Shown here one piece after another: positions 18,110-27,074 of a stretch of 64,000 nucleotides of DNA. The first letter of the stretch is position 1. Every line of letters starts with the position of its first letter. The stretch is from Arthrobacter sp. ISL-5. GTDB lineage: Bacteria; Actinomycetota; Actinomycetes; Actinomycetales; Micrococcaceae. The stretch covers positions 18,663-82,662 of the forward strand of contig NZ_JAGGPM010000033.1 of NCBI RefSeq assembly GCF_018613835.1, read 5' to 3'. The translations under genes and the position numbers were made by a program. Under the pieces are notes generated by a model, which searched no databases, was not told the origin of the DNA, and was given only the letters and a program-made list of their open reading frames with translations.

Positions 18110-19683
18110 CAGGACTCTGTCCCGGCGGATCCGGCCTCGGTGACCGACTCCGGCGTGATGTTGTGCAGCGAGCCCGCGGTGTGGACGGCCCGCAGCGGTG
18201 CGGCCGCCTTGTTGACCGTTTCCTGGGCTTCGGCAGATTTGACGGAGTCCGCCACGATGCCGCCGCCGGCCTGGACATAGGCCCGCCCTTCCCGCAGCAG
18301 CGCGGAGCGGATGGCGATGGCCATGTCCATGTCACCGGCAAAGTCCAGGTAGCCCACCACGCCGCCGTAGATGCCCCGGCGGTGCGGCTCAAGTTCGTCG
18401 AGAAGGCGCAGCGCGCGGGGTTTCGGCGCGCCGGACAGCGTTCCGGCCGGGAACGTGGCCTTCAGGACGTCGTAGGCCTTCGCCGAGGGGGCCAGCCGGC
18501 CCACCACCGTGGACACGAGGTGCATGATGTGGCTGAACCGCTCGACCTCCATGAACTGCGTGACGTCAACCGAGCCCGCTACGCAGACCTTGGAAAGATC
18601 GTTCCGCGACAGGTCCACCAGCATCAGGTGCTCGGCGCGTTCCTTCTGGTCCGCGAGGAGTTCCTCGGCGAGGGCCTTGTCCGCATCCACGGTCTTGCCG
18701 CGGGGCCGGGAGCCGGCAATGGGGTGGGTGATGACGTCCTCGCCCGTGACGGTCACGAGCGCCTCGGGTGACGAACCGACGATCGAATATTCGCGCCCGG
18801 CCGCGTCTTCCAGGCTGAAGATGTACATGTACGGGCTCGGGTTGGTGTTGCGGAGCACCCGGTAGACGTCCAGCGGGGAGGCGCCGCACTCCATCTCGAA
18901 GCGGCGGGAAATGACCACCTGGAAGACTTCCCCGTCCACGATCGCTTCCTTGCCCCGGTCGAGGGCGGCCAGGTAGTCGGTTTCGTCCCACCGTTCCTGG
19001 ACGCTGGCGGCGAAATCCAGGGCCGCAGGTTCCAGCACGGACACCGGCTGGGCCACGGGCGTGCTGATGCGCGCGAGGAGTTCCTTGACGCGGCGGACCG
19101 CGTCGTGCCAGGCGTCATCCACCCGTTCGGAGCTGTTGTCGAAGTTGATGGCGTTGGCGATGAGCAGGACAGTGCCGTCCATGTTGTCGTGGACCGCCAT
19201 GTCCGTGACGAGGTTCAATGCCATTTCGGGAAGCTGCAGGTCGTCCTCGGGCGGGCTGGTGAGTTTCTCCCAGTGGCGGACTGTTTCCCAGCCGAGGAAG
19301 CCCACCAGGCCGGACGTGAAGGGCGGCAGGTCGTCGAACCGGTCGGTGCGCAGGGCCTCGATCGTGTCACGGATGGCATCCACCGGGTTGCCGTCAACCG
19401 GAACGCCGGCAGGCGGTTCGCCGAGCCAGTGGGCCTGCCCGTCCTTGGTGGTGAGCGTGGCCCGGGAACGGGAGCCAATGAAGGAATACCGGGACCAGGC
19501 GCCGCCGACAGCCGCGGACTCCATCAGGAACGTGCCCGGCTGGCCCTGGGCCAGTTTCCGGTACAGGCCGATCGGTGTTTCGGCGTCCGCCAGGACTTTG
19601 AGCCGGACGGGGATGACGCGGCTGTGCTCGGCGAGTTCACGGAATTCTTCGAGGCCTGGGCTGATGATTCCTAGGTCCTGCAT
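18109..19683 (-). CDS. trpE: Anthranilate synthase component I
   Basis: A 524-residue chorismate-using enzyme. The N-terminal regulatory part has FLMESAAVGG, equivalent to the LLES tryptophan-feedback element. The catalytic part has GSSPEALV, HPIAGSRPRGKT, TFPAGTLSGAPKPRAL and GGVVGYLDFAGDMD. The start at 19683 was chosen because it has GGAG upstream and removes 21 atypical residues. The amidotransferase partner (trpG) and trpD are not in the window. No leader peptide with clustered Trp codons was found upstream. Confidence 0.95.
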   Translation of the reverse strand: MQDLGIISPGLEEFRELAEHSRVIPVRLKVLADAETPIGLYRKLAQGQPGTFLMESAAVGGAWSRYSFIGSRSRATLTTKDGQAHWLGEPPAGVPVDGNPVDAIRDTIEALRTDRFDDLPPFTSGLVGFLGWETVRHWEKLTSPPEDDLQLPEMALNLVTDMAVHDNMDGTVLLIANAINFDNSSERVDDAWHDAVRRVKELLARISTPVAQPVSVLEPAALDFAASVQERWDETDYLAALDRGKEAIVDGEVFQVVISRRFEMECGASPLDVYRVLRNTNPSPYMYIFSLEDAAGREYSIVGSSPEALVTVTGEDVITHPIAGSRPRGKTVDADKALAEELLADQKERAEHLMLVDLSRNDLSKVCVAGSVDVTQFMEVERFSHIMHLVSTVVGRLAPSAKAYDVLKATFPAGTLSGAPKPRALRLLDELEPHRRGIYGGVVGYLDFAGDMDMAIAIRSALLREGRAYVQAGGGIVADSVKSAEAQETVNKAAAPLRAVHTAGSLHNITPESVTEAGSAGTES

Positions 19684-19784
19684 GGCTATTGGTTCTCCGT
19701 CTGTTCTGGGATGGTTCCTGAGTTCGCAGGCGGGGTGCCTGATCATTGGGGACAGCGGCCGCCTTGGTGCTCCCCGTCCGCCTT

Positions 19785-19800
19785 CGTGGCTTCAGCCACG
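19785..19800 (-). terminator. Short hairpin after hisI
   Basis: CGTGGCT-TC-AGCCACG is a perfect 7-base stem directly after the hisI stop, with no T-tract. It may slow or partly stop read-through from hisI into trpE. Confidence 0.35.
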
Positions 19801-19804
19801 CGGG

Positions 19805-20197
19805 CTATTCTGCAGGTCCGGCCACGACGTCCAGGGCCCGGCCGTCGAAGCACGTTCGCGTTCCGGTGTGGCAGGCCGCGCCGACCTGGTCGACCCGCAC
19901 CAGGAGGGCGTCGCCGTCGCAGTCAAGCGCCACGGACTTCACCCACTGCACGTGGCCGGAGGTGTCCCCCTTGCGCCAATACTCCTGGCGGGAGCGGGAG
20001 TAGAAGGTGACCCGTCCGCTGCTCATTGTGCGCTTAAGGGCTTCGTCGTCCATCCAGCCCAGCATGAGCACCTCATGGGTGTCGAACTGCTGCACGATGG
20101 CGGCGACCAGTCCGGCGCTGTCCCTCTTGAGGGCCGAGGCTATCTCGGCAGGAAGAGGTGAACCGGAAGTGGGGCTGGGGGCGGGCTGCTCAGACAT
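19805..20197 (-). CDS. hisI: Phosphoribosyl-AMP cyclohydrolase
   Basis: A 130-residue enzyme of histidine synthesis that opens the adenine ring of PR-AMP. It shows the DCDGDALLVRVDQ metal-binding aspartates and the zinc cysteines in CHTGTRTCF. It lacks the HisE domain, which is a separate gene at 37254. The ATG at 20197 has no clear ribosome binding site but has TAGACT a few bases upstream, so a leaderless transcript is possible. It lies at the head of the trp unit, away from hisEGF. Confidence 0.93.
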   Translation of the reverse strand: MSEQPAPSPTSGSPLPAEIASALKRDSAGLVAAIVQQFDTHEVLMLGWMDDEALKRTMSSGRVTFYSRSRQEYWRKGDTSGHVQWVKSVALDCDGDALLVRVDQVGAACHTGTRTCFDGRALDVVAGPAE

Positions 20198-20310
20198 CAG
20201 ATCAAGTCTAGTGCCCATCGCCGGGCCCGGGCACAAACGCCCGGATGGCCACGGATCCGCTCTGCGGGGAATTCCTGTGTTCGGTGCCGCTTCTTTGGTT
20301 CTATGTCGCT

Positions 20311-21306
20311 ATGAAACTTCTCGTTCTCGGAGGCAGTGCCTGGCTTGGTCACGAGGTTGCCCGTCAGGCGGTCGGACGCGGCCACGCTGTGACGTGCGTG
20401 ACCAGGGGACTGTCAGGATCCATTCCTGACGGTGCGTCGCATGTCCAGTCGGACCGGGATGACGACCACGGTCTTGAGGCCGTGGCTGCCGTGCACTGGG
20501 ACGCGGTTTTGGACGTGTCCCGCCAACCTGGTCAGGTGAAGCGTGCGGTGCGGGACCTGCGGTCGGCAGACTACTACCTGTTCGTGTCCTCGGTGAGTGT
20601 CTATGCGGACCACGGCCCGCTGGGACAGGACGAGGATGCCCCGCTGTTGCCTCCGCTCGAGTCCGAGGTCATGGAGACCATGGAGACGTACGGTGAGGCG
20701 AAGGCCGCCTGCGAGAAAGCCGTCCTCGAGGGACTGGGTGCTGATCGCTGCATGATCGCCCGGGTGGGACTCATCGGGGGCCCGGGAGACATCTTCGGCC
20801 GCACAGGGTACTGGCCGATGCGGTTTGCCAACCCCTCGGTTGAAGACGGAACGGTGCTGGTGCCTAATGCACCGTCGCTTCCCGTGGAGGTCATTGATGT
20901 CCGGGACCTCGCCGCCTGGCTTGTTCAGAACTGCGAAAGGCAGCTCAGCGGCGTCTACAACGCCACCGGAGATACACACTCGTTCGCCGAGCACATCGCT
21001 GTGGCCCGGGAAGTAGCCGGCCACCAGGGACGGCTCGCCACAGCCGACGCCGAGTGGCTTCATCGGCATGGTGTGGAGGAATGGGCCGGCCCGAAGTCCC
21101 TGCCCCTGTGGCTGAGTGACCCGGAGTGGCTGGGCATGAACGCACGCTCGAACGTGCGGGCGAAGGACGCAGGGCTGGTGCTTCGACCGCTCGCGCAAAC
21201 GCTTCGTGACACGCTGGAGTGGGAAGAGAGCACGGGCATCGACAAGCCGCGCCGCGCCGGTCTCACCCAGGACGAGGAAGCGGAACTTATCACCGAGCTT
21301 GGCTAA
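20311..21306 (+). CDS. NAD(P)-dependent epimerase/reductase
   Basis: A 331-residue extended SDR-type protein. It has a Rossmann motif MKLLVLGGSAWLGHEVARQ, a SSVSVYAD segment and a downstream YGEAKAACE that supplies the Tyr-x-x-x-Lys pair. A C-terminal half follows with WLSDPEWLGMNARSN. It resembles the isoflavone reductase-like or sugar-nucleotide epimerase groups, but the substrate cannot be told. The ATG at 20311 starts the Rossmann fold; an upstream in-frame codon at 20245 would add unrelated residues. It diverges from hisI and converges on the hutH-like gene. Confidence 0.75.
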   Translation: MKLLVLGGSAWLGHEVARQAVGRGHAVTCVTRGLSGSIPDGASHVQSDRDDDHGLEAVAAVHWDAVLDVSRQPGQVKRAVRDLRSADYYLFVSSVSVYADHGPLGQDEDAPLLPPLESEVMETMETYGEAKAACEKAVLEGLGADRCMIARVGLIGGPGDIFGRTGYWPMRFANPSVEDGTVLVPNAPSLPVEVIDVRDLAAWLVQNCERQLSGVYNATGDTHSFAEHIAVAREVAGHQGRLATADAEWLHRHGVEEWAGPKSLPLWLSDPEWLGMNARSNVRAKDAGLVLRPLAQTLRDTLEWEESTGIDKPRRAGLTQDEEAELITELG

Positions 21307-21355
21307 TGGCCTCTGTTCTCCGCGACGAGCTCACCGAAGATGTCAGCGAAAGACG

Positions 21356-22819
21356 TCAGTCAGTGAAGTCTCTGAGGGTGATTTCCCTGCCGAGGTCGAG
21401 ATCGTCACGAAGGTCACGGTCACCGATCTCGCTGTCGAGTTCGATGCCCGCGGCCATCATCCGGCGGAGTCGCAGGCTTTTGAAGTCTTCCGCGCTGCGC
21501 CCTTGCAGCCGGAGGGCACGGACGGCGCAGATGAGCTCAATTGAGAGGATTGTCGGGAGCGCCTGCACGGTGGACTCAAGCTGGGCGGCAGCTTCGCTGG
21601 CGAAGCTGGCGTCCTCCTCGGCGCCCAGGGAAAGAACGACGGTCTGCAAACTGGCCGGATGTGAATTTGCCCGGATGCGGCCGGCGGCCGCTGCGGCGAC
21701 GTATTCGAGTATCATGACGCCCGATTGTCCGGCATCGTCGGCGGCAAGGAACCTATTGAGTCCCGTATAGGCCGGGTCGCAGAGGAGATCTATCCGGCGG
21801 AGATTGGTTGCGCAGGCCGAACCGACGGCCAGCTGGAGTGCATCCAGCCGCCGCGCCAGATTAGTCATCTGAAACAGGCCGTGATGCGACACGTCGCTCG
21901 TGCCGTCCGCCTGGGATCGGTGGACCATCGGGTTCTCGTGCCCGGAAACGACGACCCGGGCAAGGAGCTTCCCCAGGGATGACAGCTCCTCGGACTGGGA
22001 ACCGAGCACCTGGGGCAGTGTCCGCAGGCAGTAGGGGTCCTGGATTCGTGCCGGGGTGCCGTGTCCCTCCACGAGGGACCGCAGGGTGTCCGCTGCTTCG
22101 GAGACTGCCTCAGTGTCGGCCGCGGCGGCCACGGCCGGGCTGAAAGCCTCAGGGTTTCCGGACATTGCACTGAAGGACATCGCGCTGATCGTTGTGGCGT
22201 TATACAGCAGCCGGTCGAGCACCTGATGGGACAATGCGGCACGCGCGATGGTCAGGGCATTGGAACTGATGAAGGGCAGGGCGTCCGCCGTGTCCCAGTC
22301 GCTGAGTCTTGCACGGAGCTGCTTGCCCCCCATGGGGAGGCGCTCCCCCAGCAGAGTCAGGGCAGTTCCGGCCAGCGCCGGGAGGTCGGCCGTGCCGATG
22401 CCGCCGAACTCCCGGACCTCGGGAATAGTGTCGTCGTTGAGCACATGCACGAGTGCTTCAGCTATGGCCGGATCGATGCCGGCGGCCCCGGCCGCCAGCT
22501 GTGAGAGCCGGACCACCAGCATGGCCCGAACAACTTCCCGCCCGAGTGTTGCTCCGGCATCCGCGGCATGGCTGCGGAGCAGGTTGAGTCCGTGTGGACT
22601 CGCCTGCCCGCCGGTGCGGTTCTGTGGAAGCACGATTGAGCGGTTGGCGCCCACGCCGGTCGACCGCCCGTATACCGGCCGCCGACGCGCAGTCTCCCGG
22701 GCAGCTTGCCGGGAGGCTTCCATTCTGCTCTGCGCCTCGGGAGTGAGCCGGACTTCGGCCCCCGAGGCGACAGTGGCGACGTCGACCAGGCTGAGCTTGA
22801 TGCCATCAATTTCAATCAA
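21356..22819 (-). CDS. HutH-like aromatic amino acid lyase homologue without ASG triad
   Basis: 487 residues from a TTG start at 22819, with AAGGAAG 5 bases upstream; the frame is open to 22891. The HAL/PAL fold is visible: VYGRSTGVGAN, SNALTIARAAL, QDPYCLRTLPQVLG, and SGHENPMVH. Normal enzymes make the MIO cofactor from Ala-Ser-Gly in a GSVGASGDLAPL context. Here the equivalent is FGGIGTADLPALAG, with no Ser-Gly. It may be non-catalytic, or use another chemistry. It lies downstream of hutU, so a histidine-related role is likely. A true hutH may exist elsewhere. Confidence 0.75.
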   Translation of the reverse strand: MIEIDGIKLSLVDVATVASGAEVRLTPEAQSRMEASRQAARETARRRPVYGRSTGVGANRSIVLPQNRTGGQASPHGLNLLRSHAADAGATLGREVVRAMLVVRLSQLAAGAAGIDPAIAEALVHVLNDDTIPEVREFGGIGTADLPALAGTALTLLGERLPMGGKQLRARLSDWDTADALPFISSNALTIARAALSHQVLDRLLYNATTISAMSFSAMSGNPEAFSPAVAAAADTEAVSEAADTLRSLVEGHGTPARIQDPYCLRTLPQVLGSQSEELSSLGKLLARVVVSGHENPMVHRSQADGTSDVSHHGLFQMTNLARRLDALQLAVGSACATNLRRIDLLCDPAYTGLNRFLAADDAGQSGVMILEYVAAAAAGRIRANSHPASLQTVVLSLGAEEDASFASEAAAQLESTVQALPTILSIELICAVRALRLQGRSAEDFKSLRLRRMMAAGIELDSEIGDRDLRDDLDLGREITLRDFTD

Positions 22820-22886
22820 TTGTGCTTCCTTCGAAATGCCCAGCGAACCGGTTCTAGTGACGGTTGGGTCTGTCGAACCCGCCCTC

Positions 22887-22952
22887 CCCAACTAGCTCGC
22901 AGTAGATGTCGTTTTCGCGTCCCAAAACGACACCTACTGCGACCTAGTTGGG
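22887..22952. repeat. 66-base palindromic repeat, copy A
   Basis: Arms of 29 bases run from CCCAACTAGCTCGCA to TGCGACCTAGTTGGG, with GTCGTTTT pairing with AAAACGAC around an 8-base centre. It lies between hutU and the hutH-like gene. A second element with the same length, ends and core is at 35416-35481. It is not coding. Confidence 0.9.
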
Positions 22953-22990
22953 TACGAGATCTGGTCGGGCTCGGTCGCGGTGCTGGTTAG

Positions 22991-24685
22991 TTAGTTTGTC
23001 TCCTGCATCGGGATGCGGACGCCGCGGTCCTGGGCTACCTCGAGGGCGCGGTCGTAGCCGGCGTCGGCGTGGCGGATGACGCCCATGCCCGGATCGTTGG
23101 TCAGGAGCCGTTCGAGTTTCTGCGCGGCGAGGTCGGTGCCGTCGGCGACGGAGACCTGGCCGGCGTGGATGGAGCGGCCGATGCCGACGCCGCCGCCGTG
23201 GTGGATCGAGACCCAGGTGGCGCCGGAGGCGGTGTTGAGCAGGGCGTTCAGCAGCGGCCAGTCGGCGATCGCGTCCGACCCGTCCTGCATTGCTTCGGTT
23301 TCGCGGTACGGGGACGCGACGGAGCCGGAGTCCAGGTGGTCCCGGCCGATCACGATGGGCGCCTTGACCTTGCCTTCCTTCACGAGCTGGTTGAACAGCA
23401 GCCCGGCCTTGGCGCGTTCGCCGTAGCCCAGCCAGCAGATCCGCGCGGGCAGGCCCTCGAACTCCACGCGCTCCCCGGCGGCGTCGATCCAGCGGTGCAG
23501 GTGCTTGTTCTCCGGGAAGAGCTCCTTGATCGCCTTATCGGTGACGGCGATGTCCTCCGGGTCCCCGGAGAGCGCGACCCAGCGGAACGGGCCCAGGCCC
23601 TCGCAGAACAGCGGGCGGATGTAGGCCGGGACGAACCCCGGGAATTCGAACGCACGGGTGTAGCCGCCCTTGCGGGCCTCGTCGCGGATGGAGTTGCCGT
23701 AGTCGAACACCTCGGCGCCGGCGTCCTGGAACTCCACCATGGCCTGGACATGCCTGGCCATCGAGGCCTGGGCCTTCTTGGTGAACCCTTCCGGGTCGGC
23801 CGCGGCCTCGGCCTGCCACTCCGTAACGGTGATGCCCTCGGGCAGATAGGACAGCGGGTCGTGCGCGGAGGTCTGGTCCGTGACGATGTCCACGGTCAGC
23901 TCCCCGGCGTTGTGGCGGCGCAGGATCTCCGGGAACACCTCGGCGGCGTTGCCGACGTAGCCGACGGACCAGCCGCGGCGCTCCTCCTTGGCCGCCAGGA
24001 CCTTGGCGATCGCGGCGTCAAGGTCGGTCTCGACCTCGTCGAGGTAGCGCTTGCCGGCGCGGCGGCGCAGCCGGGTCTCGTCGACGTCGACAATCAGGCA
24101 CGCGCCGTCGTTCAGCGTCACGGCCAGCGGCTGCGCCCCGCCCATGCCGCCGCAGCCGCCGGTGAGCGTCAGGGTCCCGGCGAGGGTGCCGTTCTCGTCC
24201 CCGGTGAGCTTCCGCGCGATCGCGGCGAACGTCTCGAAGGTGCCCTGCAGGATGCCCTGGGTGCCGATGTAGATCCAGGACCCGGCCGTCATCTGGCCGT
24301 ACATCATCAGGCCCTCGGCCTCGAGCCGGCGGAACTCGGGCCAGTTCGCCCAGTCCCCCACCAGGTTCGAGTTCGCCAGCAGCACCCGCGGGGCCCACTC
24401 GTTGGTCCGGAACACACCCACCGGCTTGCCGGACTGGACCAGCAGCGTCTCGTCCTTCTCCATCGTCTCCAGGGTGCGGGTGATCGCATCGAACGCGGCC
24501 CAGGACCGGACAGCCCGGCCGGTGCCGCCGTAGACCACCAGGTCATCGGGGCGCTCTGCCACCTCCGGGTCCAGGTTGTTCATCAGCATCCGCAGCGGGG
24601 CCTCCGTCTGCCAGGACTTGGCGCTGAGCTCGGTACCGCGGGCCGCTTTGACCGGGCGGGCACCGGTGGTGAAATCGGCAGTCAT
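22991..24685 (-). CDS. hutU: Urocanate hydratase
   Basis: A 564-residue NAD+-dependent enzyme converting urocanate to imidazolonepropionate, the second step of histidine breakdown. It has the NAD-binding TGGCGGMGGAQPLAVT, the ITVTEWQAEAAADPEG region, the catalytic-cysteine region ARICWLGYGERAK and a YRETEAMQDGSDAIADWPLL segment. The ATG at 24685 follows AAGGAG. It lies 25 bases after the transporter binding-protein gene in a leftward operon. Confidence 0.97.
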   Translation of the reverse strand: MTADFTTGARPVKAARGTELSAKSWQTEAPLRMLMNNLDPEVAERPDDLVVYGGTGRAVRSWAAFDAITRTLETMEKDETLLVQSGKPVGVFRTNEWAPRVLLANSNLVGDWANWPEFRRLEAEGLMMYGQMTAGSWIYIGTQGILQGTFETFAAIARKLTGDENGTLAGTLTLTGGCGGMGGAQPLAVTLNDGACLIVDVDETRLRRRAGKRYLDEVETDLDAAIAKVLAAKEERRGWSVGYVGNAAEVFPEILRRHNAGELTVDIVTDQTSAHDPLSYLPEGITVTEWQAEAAADPEGFTKKAQASMARHVQAMVEFQDAGAEVFDYGNSIRDEARKGGYTRAFEFPGFVPAYIRPLFCEGLGPFRWVALSGDPEDIAVTDKAIKELFPENKHLHRWIDAAGERVEFEGLPARICWLGYGERAKAGLLFNQLVKEGKVKAPIVIGRDHLDSGSVASPYRETEAMQDGSDAIADWPLLNALLNTASGATWVSIHHGGGVGIGRSIHAGQVSVADGTDLAAQKLERLLTNDPGMGVIRHADAGYDRALEVAQDRGVRIPMQETN

Positions 24686-24710
24686 CTTGTCTCCTTGGTC
24701 CGGTTGCGGC

Positions 24711-25625
24711 TTAGGCCAGGTTCTTGGACTTGAGCCAGTCCTTGGCGATGTCGCCCATATCTTCAAACTTCGCGGCACGGCCGTTCATCTGGATGAGGTC
24801 CTCAGTGGTGAGGGCCGCTGAGACCTTGTTCAGGACCTCCTTGACGGTGTCAGTCGCTTTCTTCTCGTTGACCACGGGGACGATGTTCTCGGAAAGGAAG
24901 AGGTTCTTGTCGTCCTCCAACGCCACCAGATTGTTGGCGGTAAGCGCCGGATCGGTGCTGAAGAGGTCGGCAACCTGGATCTGGCCCGAAATCAGGGCGT
25001 TCAGCGTCAGCGGACCGCCGGCGTCGAGCGCTGAGAACTCCTTGAACTCAAGGCCGTAAACGGACTTCAGGCCGGCAACGCCGTTGATGCGGGTCTTCCA
25101 CTCCGGCGGGCCGCCCAGCACCAGCTCCTTGGCGACCGGCTTCAGGTCACCGATCGTCTTCAGGGAGTACTTGTCCGCAATGTCCTTCTTGACAGTCAGG
25201 ACGTCCTTGTCCTGGGCATCGGAGGCTTCCAGCAGCGCCAGCCCCGCGGGGAGCTTGGTTGTCAGTTCCTTGGCAACGTCCTCCGGGGAGGACGCCTTCG
25301 TCTTGGCATCGAGGTACTGCAGTAGGGCGCCGCCGTATTCGGGCATCAGATCGATCGAGCCGTCCTTCAGCGCCGGGATGGTGACTTCACGGCTGCCGAT
25401 GCTCGGCTTCTCCTGGACTTCCACGTTCTTGGCCTTCAGCGCCTCGGCGTAGATCTTGGCGATCAGCTGGCTTTCCGGGAAGTCTGCGGAACCGACGATG
25501 ATGCCGGACCCCGCATTTCCTCCGGTCTGGGTGTTGGAGCTGCTCAGCGGATCCCCGCCGCCGCAGGCGGTCAGGGTCAGGGCGGCGACGGCGGCCGCCG
25601 TCAGTCCAGTCAGGTACTTTTTCAT
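24711..25625 (-). CDS. ProX/OpuCC-type ABC transporter binding lipoprotein
   Basis: A 304-residue lipoprotein with signal peptide MKKYLTGLTAAAVAALTLTAC and a lipobox cysteine. The glycine-rich linker is followed by an OpuAC-type domain (GSADFPESQLIAKIYAEAL, EYGGALLQYLD). This family binds quaternary amines, and also histidine in HutX-type systems. Its place directly ahead of hutU suggests histidine or urocanate as ligand. The start follows AGGAGA. The other transporter parts lie upstream in the same operon. Confidence 0.85.
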   Translation of the reverse strand: MKKYLTGLTAAAVAALTLTACGGGDPLSSSNTQTGGNAGSGIIVGSADFPESQLIAKIYAEALKAKNVEVQEKPSIGSREVTIPALKDGSIDLMPEYGGALLQYLDAKTKASSPEDVAKELTTKLPAGLALLEASDAQDKDVLTVKKDIADKYSLKTIGDLKPVAKELVLGGPPEWKTRINGVAGLKSVYGLEFKEFSALDAGGPLTLNALISGQIQVADLFSTDPALTANNLVALEDDKNLFLSENIVPVVNEKKATDTVKEVLNKVSAALTTEDLIQMNGRAAKFEDMGDIAKDWLKSKNLA

Positions 25626-25704
25626 TTCAAATCTCCTAATTAAGGGCAAGCGGTGGCCAGGTCCTGCACGAATGCTGTGCCGGTACCGATAGGGGCCGGA
25701 AGAG

Positions 25705-26424
25705 TCAGGCGGCGGCCGGGATGAGCGGGGCGTCGGACGGGGAGGTTACGGACTTGAAGGTGCGGCGGGTCAGTCCGGGTGAAACAACCCGCCGTGTGAT
25801 GAAGGCCAGCAGCTGATCGAAGAACAGTGCAAGCAGGGCGACAAGAACGGCACCGGCGACCATCTGGCTGAAGTCGTTCTGCGCTTTGCCGTCGATCAGC
25901 AGCCGGCCCAGGCCGCCCAGGGAAATGTAGGCGGCAATGGTGGCCGTGGAGATGATCTGGAGGAGCGCGCTGCGCACCCCGGACAACATCAACGGCAGCG
26001 AACATGGAAGCTGGACATCGGTCAGGATCTTCATGGTGCGGAAACCCATACCCCTGGCGGCGTCGACGGCCGCGGCATCAACGGCCCTGACGCCGGCGTA
26101 TGTGTTGGTCAGGATGGGCGGAACGGCCAGGAGGACCAACACGATCAGGCTGGGCAGAATGTAGCCCATCTTGGACGGAAATGCGGGCGAGATCAGCAGG
26201 ACCAGGAGGATCAGCAGGCCCACGCTGGGAAGGGCTCGGAGGGCATTGGCCAGGCCGGCGATCATGAAGACGCCCTTGCCGGTCACGCCGATGTAGATGC
26301 CGAGTGGAATGGCAAGGATTGCGGCTATGCCCAGGGCGATCATCGAGTAGAGCAAGTGTTCGCCAAGGAGCGTGGGAATGCCGTCGGCGCCGGTCCAGTG
26401 TGCGGGGTCAAACAGGTAGTTCAT
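25705..26424 (-). CDS. ABC transporter permease (OpuCB/HutW-like)
   Basis: A 239-residue BPD-type membrane permease with about five or six helices. It has the loop AVDAAAVDAARGMGFRTMKI that contacts the ATPase, containing the typical EAA-like AARGMG. The start at 26424 was chosen because the ATG overlaps the stop of the upstream permease (TAATG). A low-complexity polar tail ends in PAAA. It is the second of two permeases of the same transporter. Confidence 0.85.
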   Translation of the reverse strand: MNYLFDPAHWTGADGIPTLLGEHLLYSMIALGIAAILAIPLGIYIGVTGKGVFMIAGLANALRALPSVGLLILLVLLISPAFPSKMGYILPSLIVLVLLAVPPILTNTYAGVRAVDAAAVDAARGMGFRTMKILTDVQLPCSLPLMLSGVRSALLQIISTATIAAYISLGGLGRLLIDGKAQNDFSQMVAGAVLVALLALFFDQLLAFITRRVVSPGLTRRTFKSVTSPSDAPLIPAAA

Positions 26425-27074
26425 TACGATGCCACCACCTTGGGGGTCCACGGTGTCAGCCACCGGTTGAGCAGGATAATGATTCCGTCAAGAACCATTG
26501 CGAGGATGACGCAGAGGATGATTCCGGCGATGATCGGCGTGAAGAACCGCAGCTGGAAGCCCTGGGTAAAGAGCGAGCCGAGCTGGGGAATGCCCAGAAG
26601 TGCAGCCACGGATACCAGGCTGACGTTGGAGACTGCCGCCACCCGGAGTCCGGCGCTGATGACAGGAACGCTCACCGGCAGTTCCACTTTGAGGAAGCTC
26701 TGGTAGGCGCGGTAGCCCATGGCTTTCGCCGCCTGGACTGTGTCTTCCGGGACCGAGTCGAGGGCATCTGCCACCACCCTGACCAGCAGCGCCACGGTGT
26801 AGATGGTCAGCGCGGCAATAATGTTGACCGGGTCCAGGATCTTGCTGCCCAGCACGAGCGGCAGCAGAACGAACAGCGCCAGCGACGGCACCGTGTACAG
26901 GAGCCCCGCCACGCCGACCAGGAAGGGGTAGACGGACCGCTGCCGGCGTGCCCACCAGCCCAGCGGCAAGGCAATCAGGAGCCCCAGGATCAGCGGCGTG
27001 ACGGATAGGAAGACGTGCCATCCGAGCAGAACCACGATGTTGTCGAACTGGCGTCCGAGCCATTCAAAGTTCAT
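26424..27074 (-). CDS. ABC transporter permease (OpuCD/HutW-like)
   Basis: A 216-residue BPD-type permease with helices at about 15-37, 48-70, 75-97, 140-165 and 180-203. The ATPase-contact loop is DTVQAAKAMGYRAYQSFLKV. It pairs with the permease at 25705. Its ATG overlaps the stop of the ATPase gene (ATGA), so it is co-translated. Confidence 0.85.
   Translation of the reverse strand: MNFEWLGRQFDNIVVLLGWHVFLSVTPLILGLLIALPLGWWARRQRSVYPFLVGVAGLLYTVPSLALFVLLPLVLGSKILDPVNIIAALTIYTVALLVRVVADALDSVPEDTVQAAKAMGYRAYQSFLKVELPVSVPVISAGLRVAAVSNVSLVSVAALLGIPQLGSLFTQGFQLRFFTPIIAGIILCVILAMVLDGIIILLNRWLTPWTPKVVAS

Noticed and set aside
19684..19804. Trp attenuator or leader peptide upstream of trpE
   Set aside because: No short ORF with adjacent Trp codons and no T-box features were found. 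Only a small hairpin after hisI is present.
22820..22891. Earlier start of the hutH-like gene
   Set aside because: It would extend into the 66-base palindrome and lacks a ribosome binding site. The TTG at 22819 has AAGGAAG at good spacing.
23069..24733. 554-codon plus-strand open frame
   Set aside because: It is antisense to hutU, which has all its family motifs. No ribosome binding site or domain supports the plus frame.
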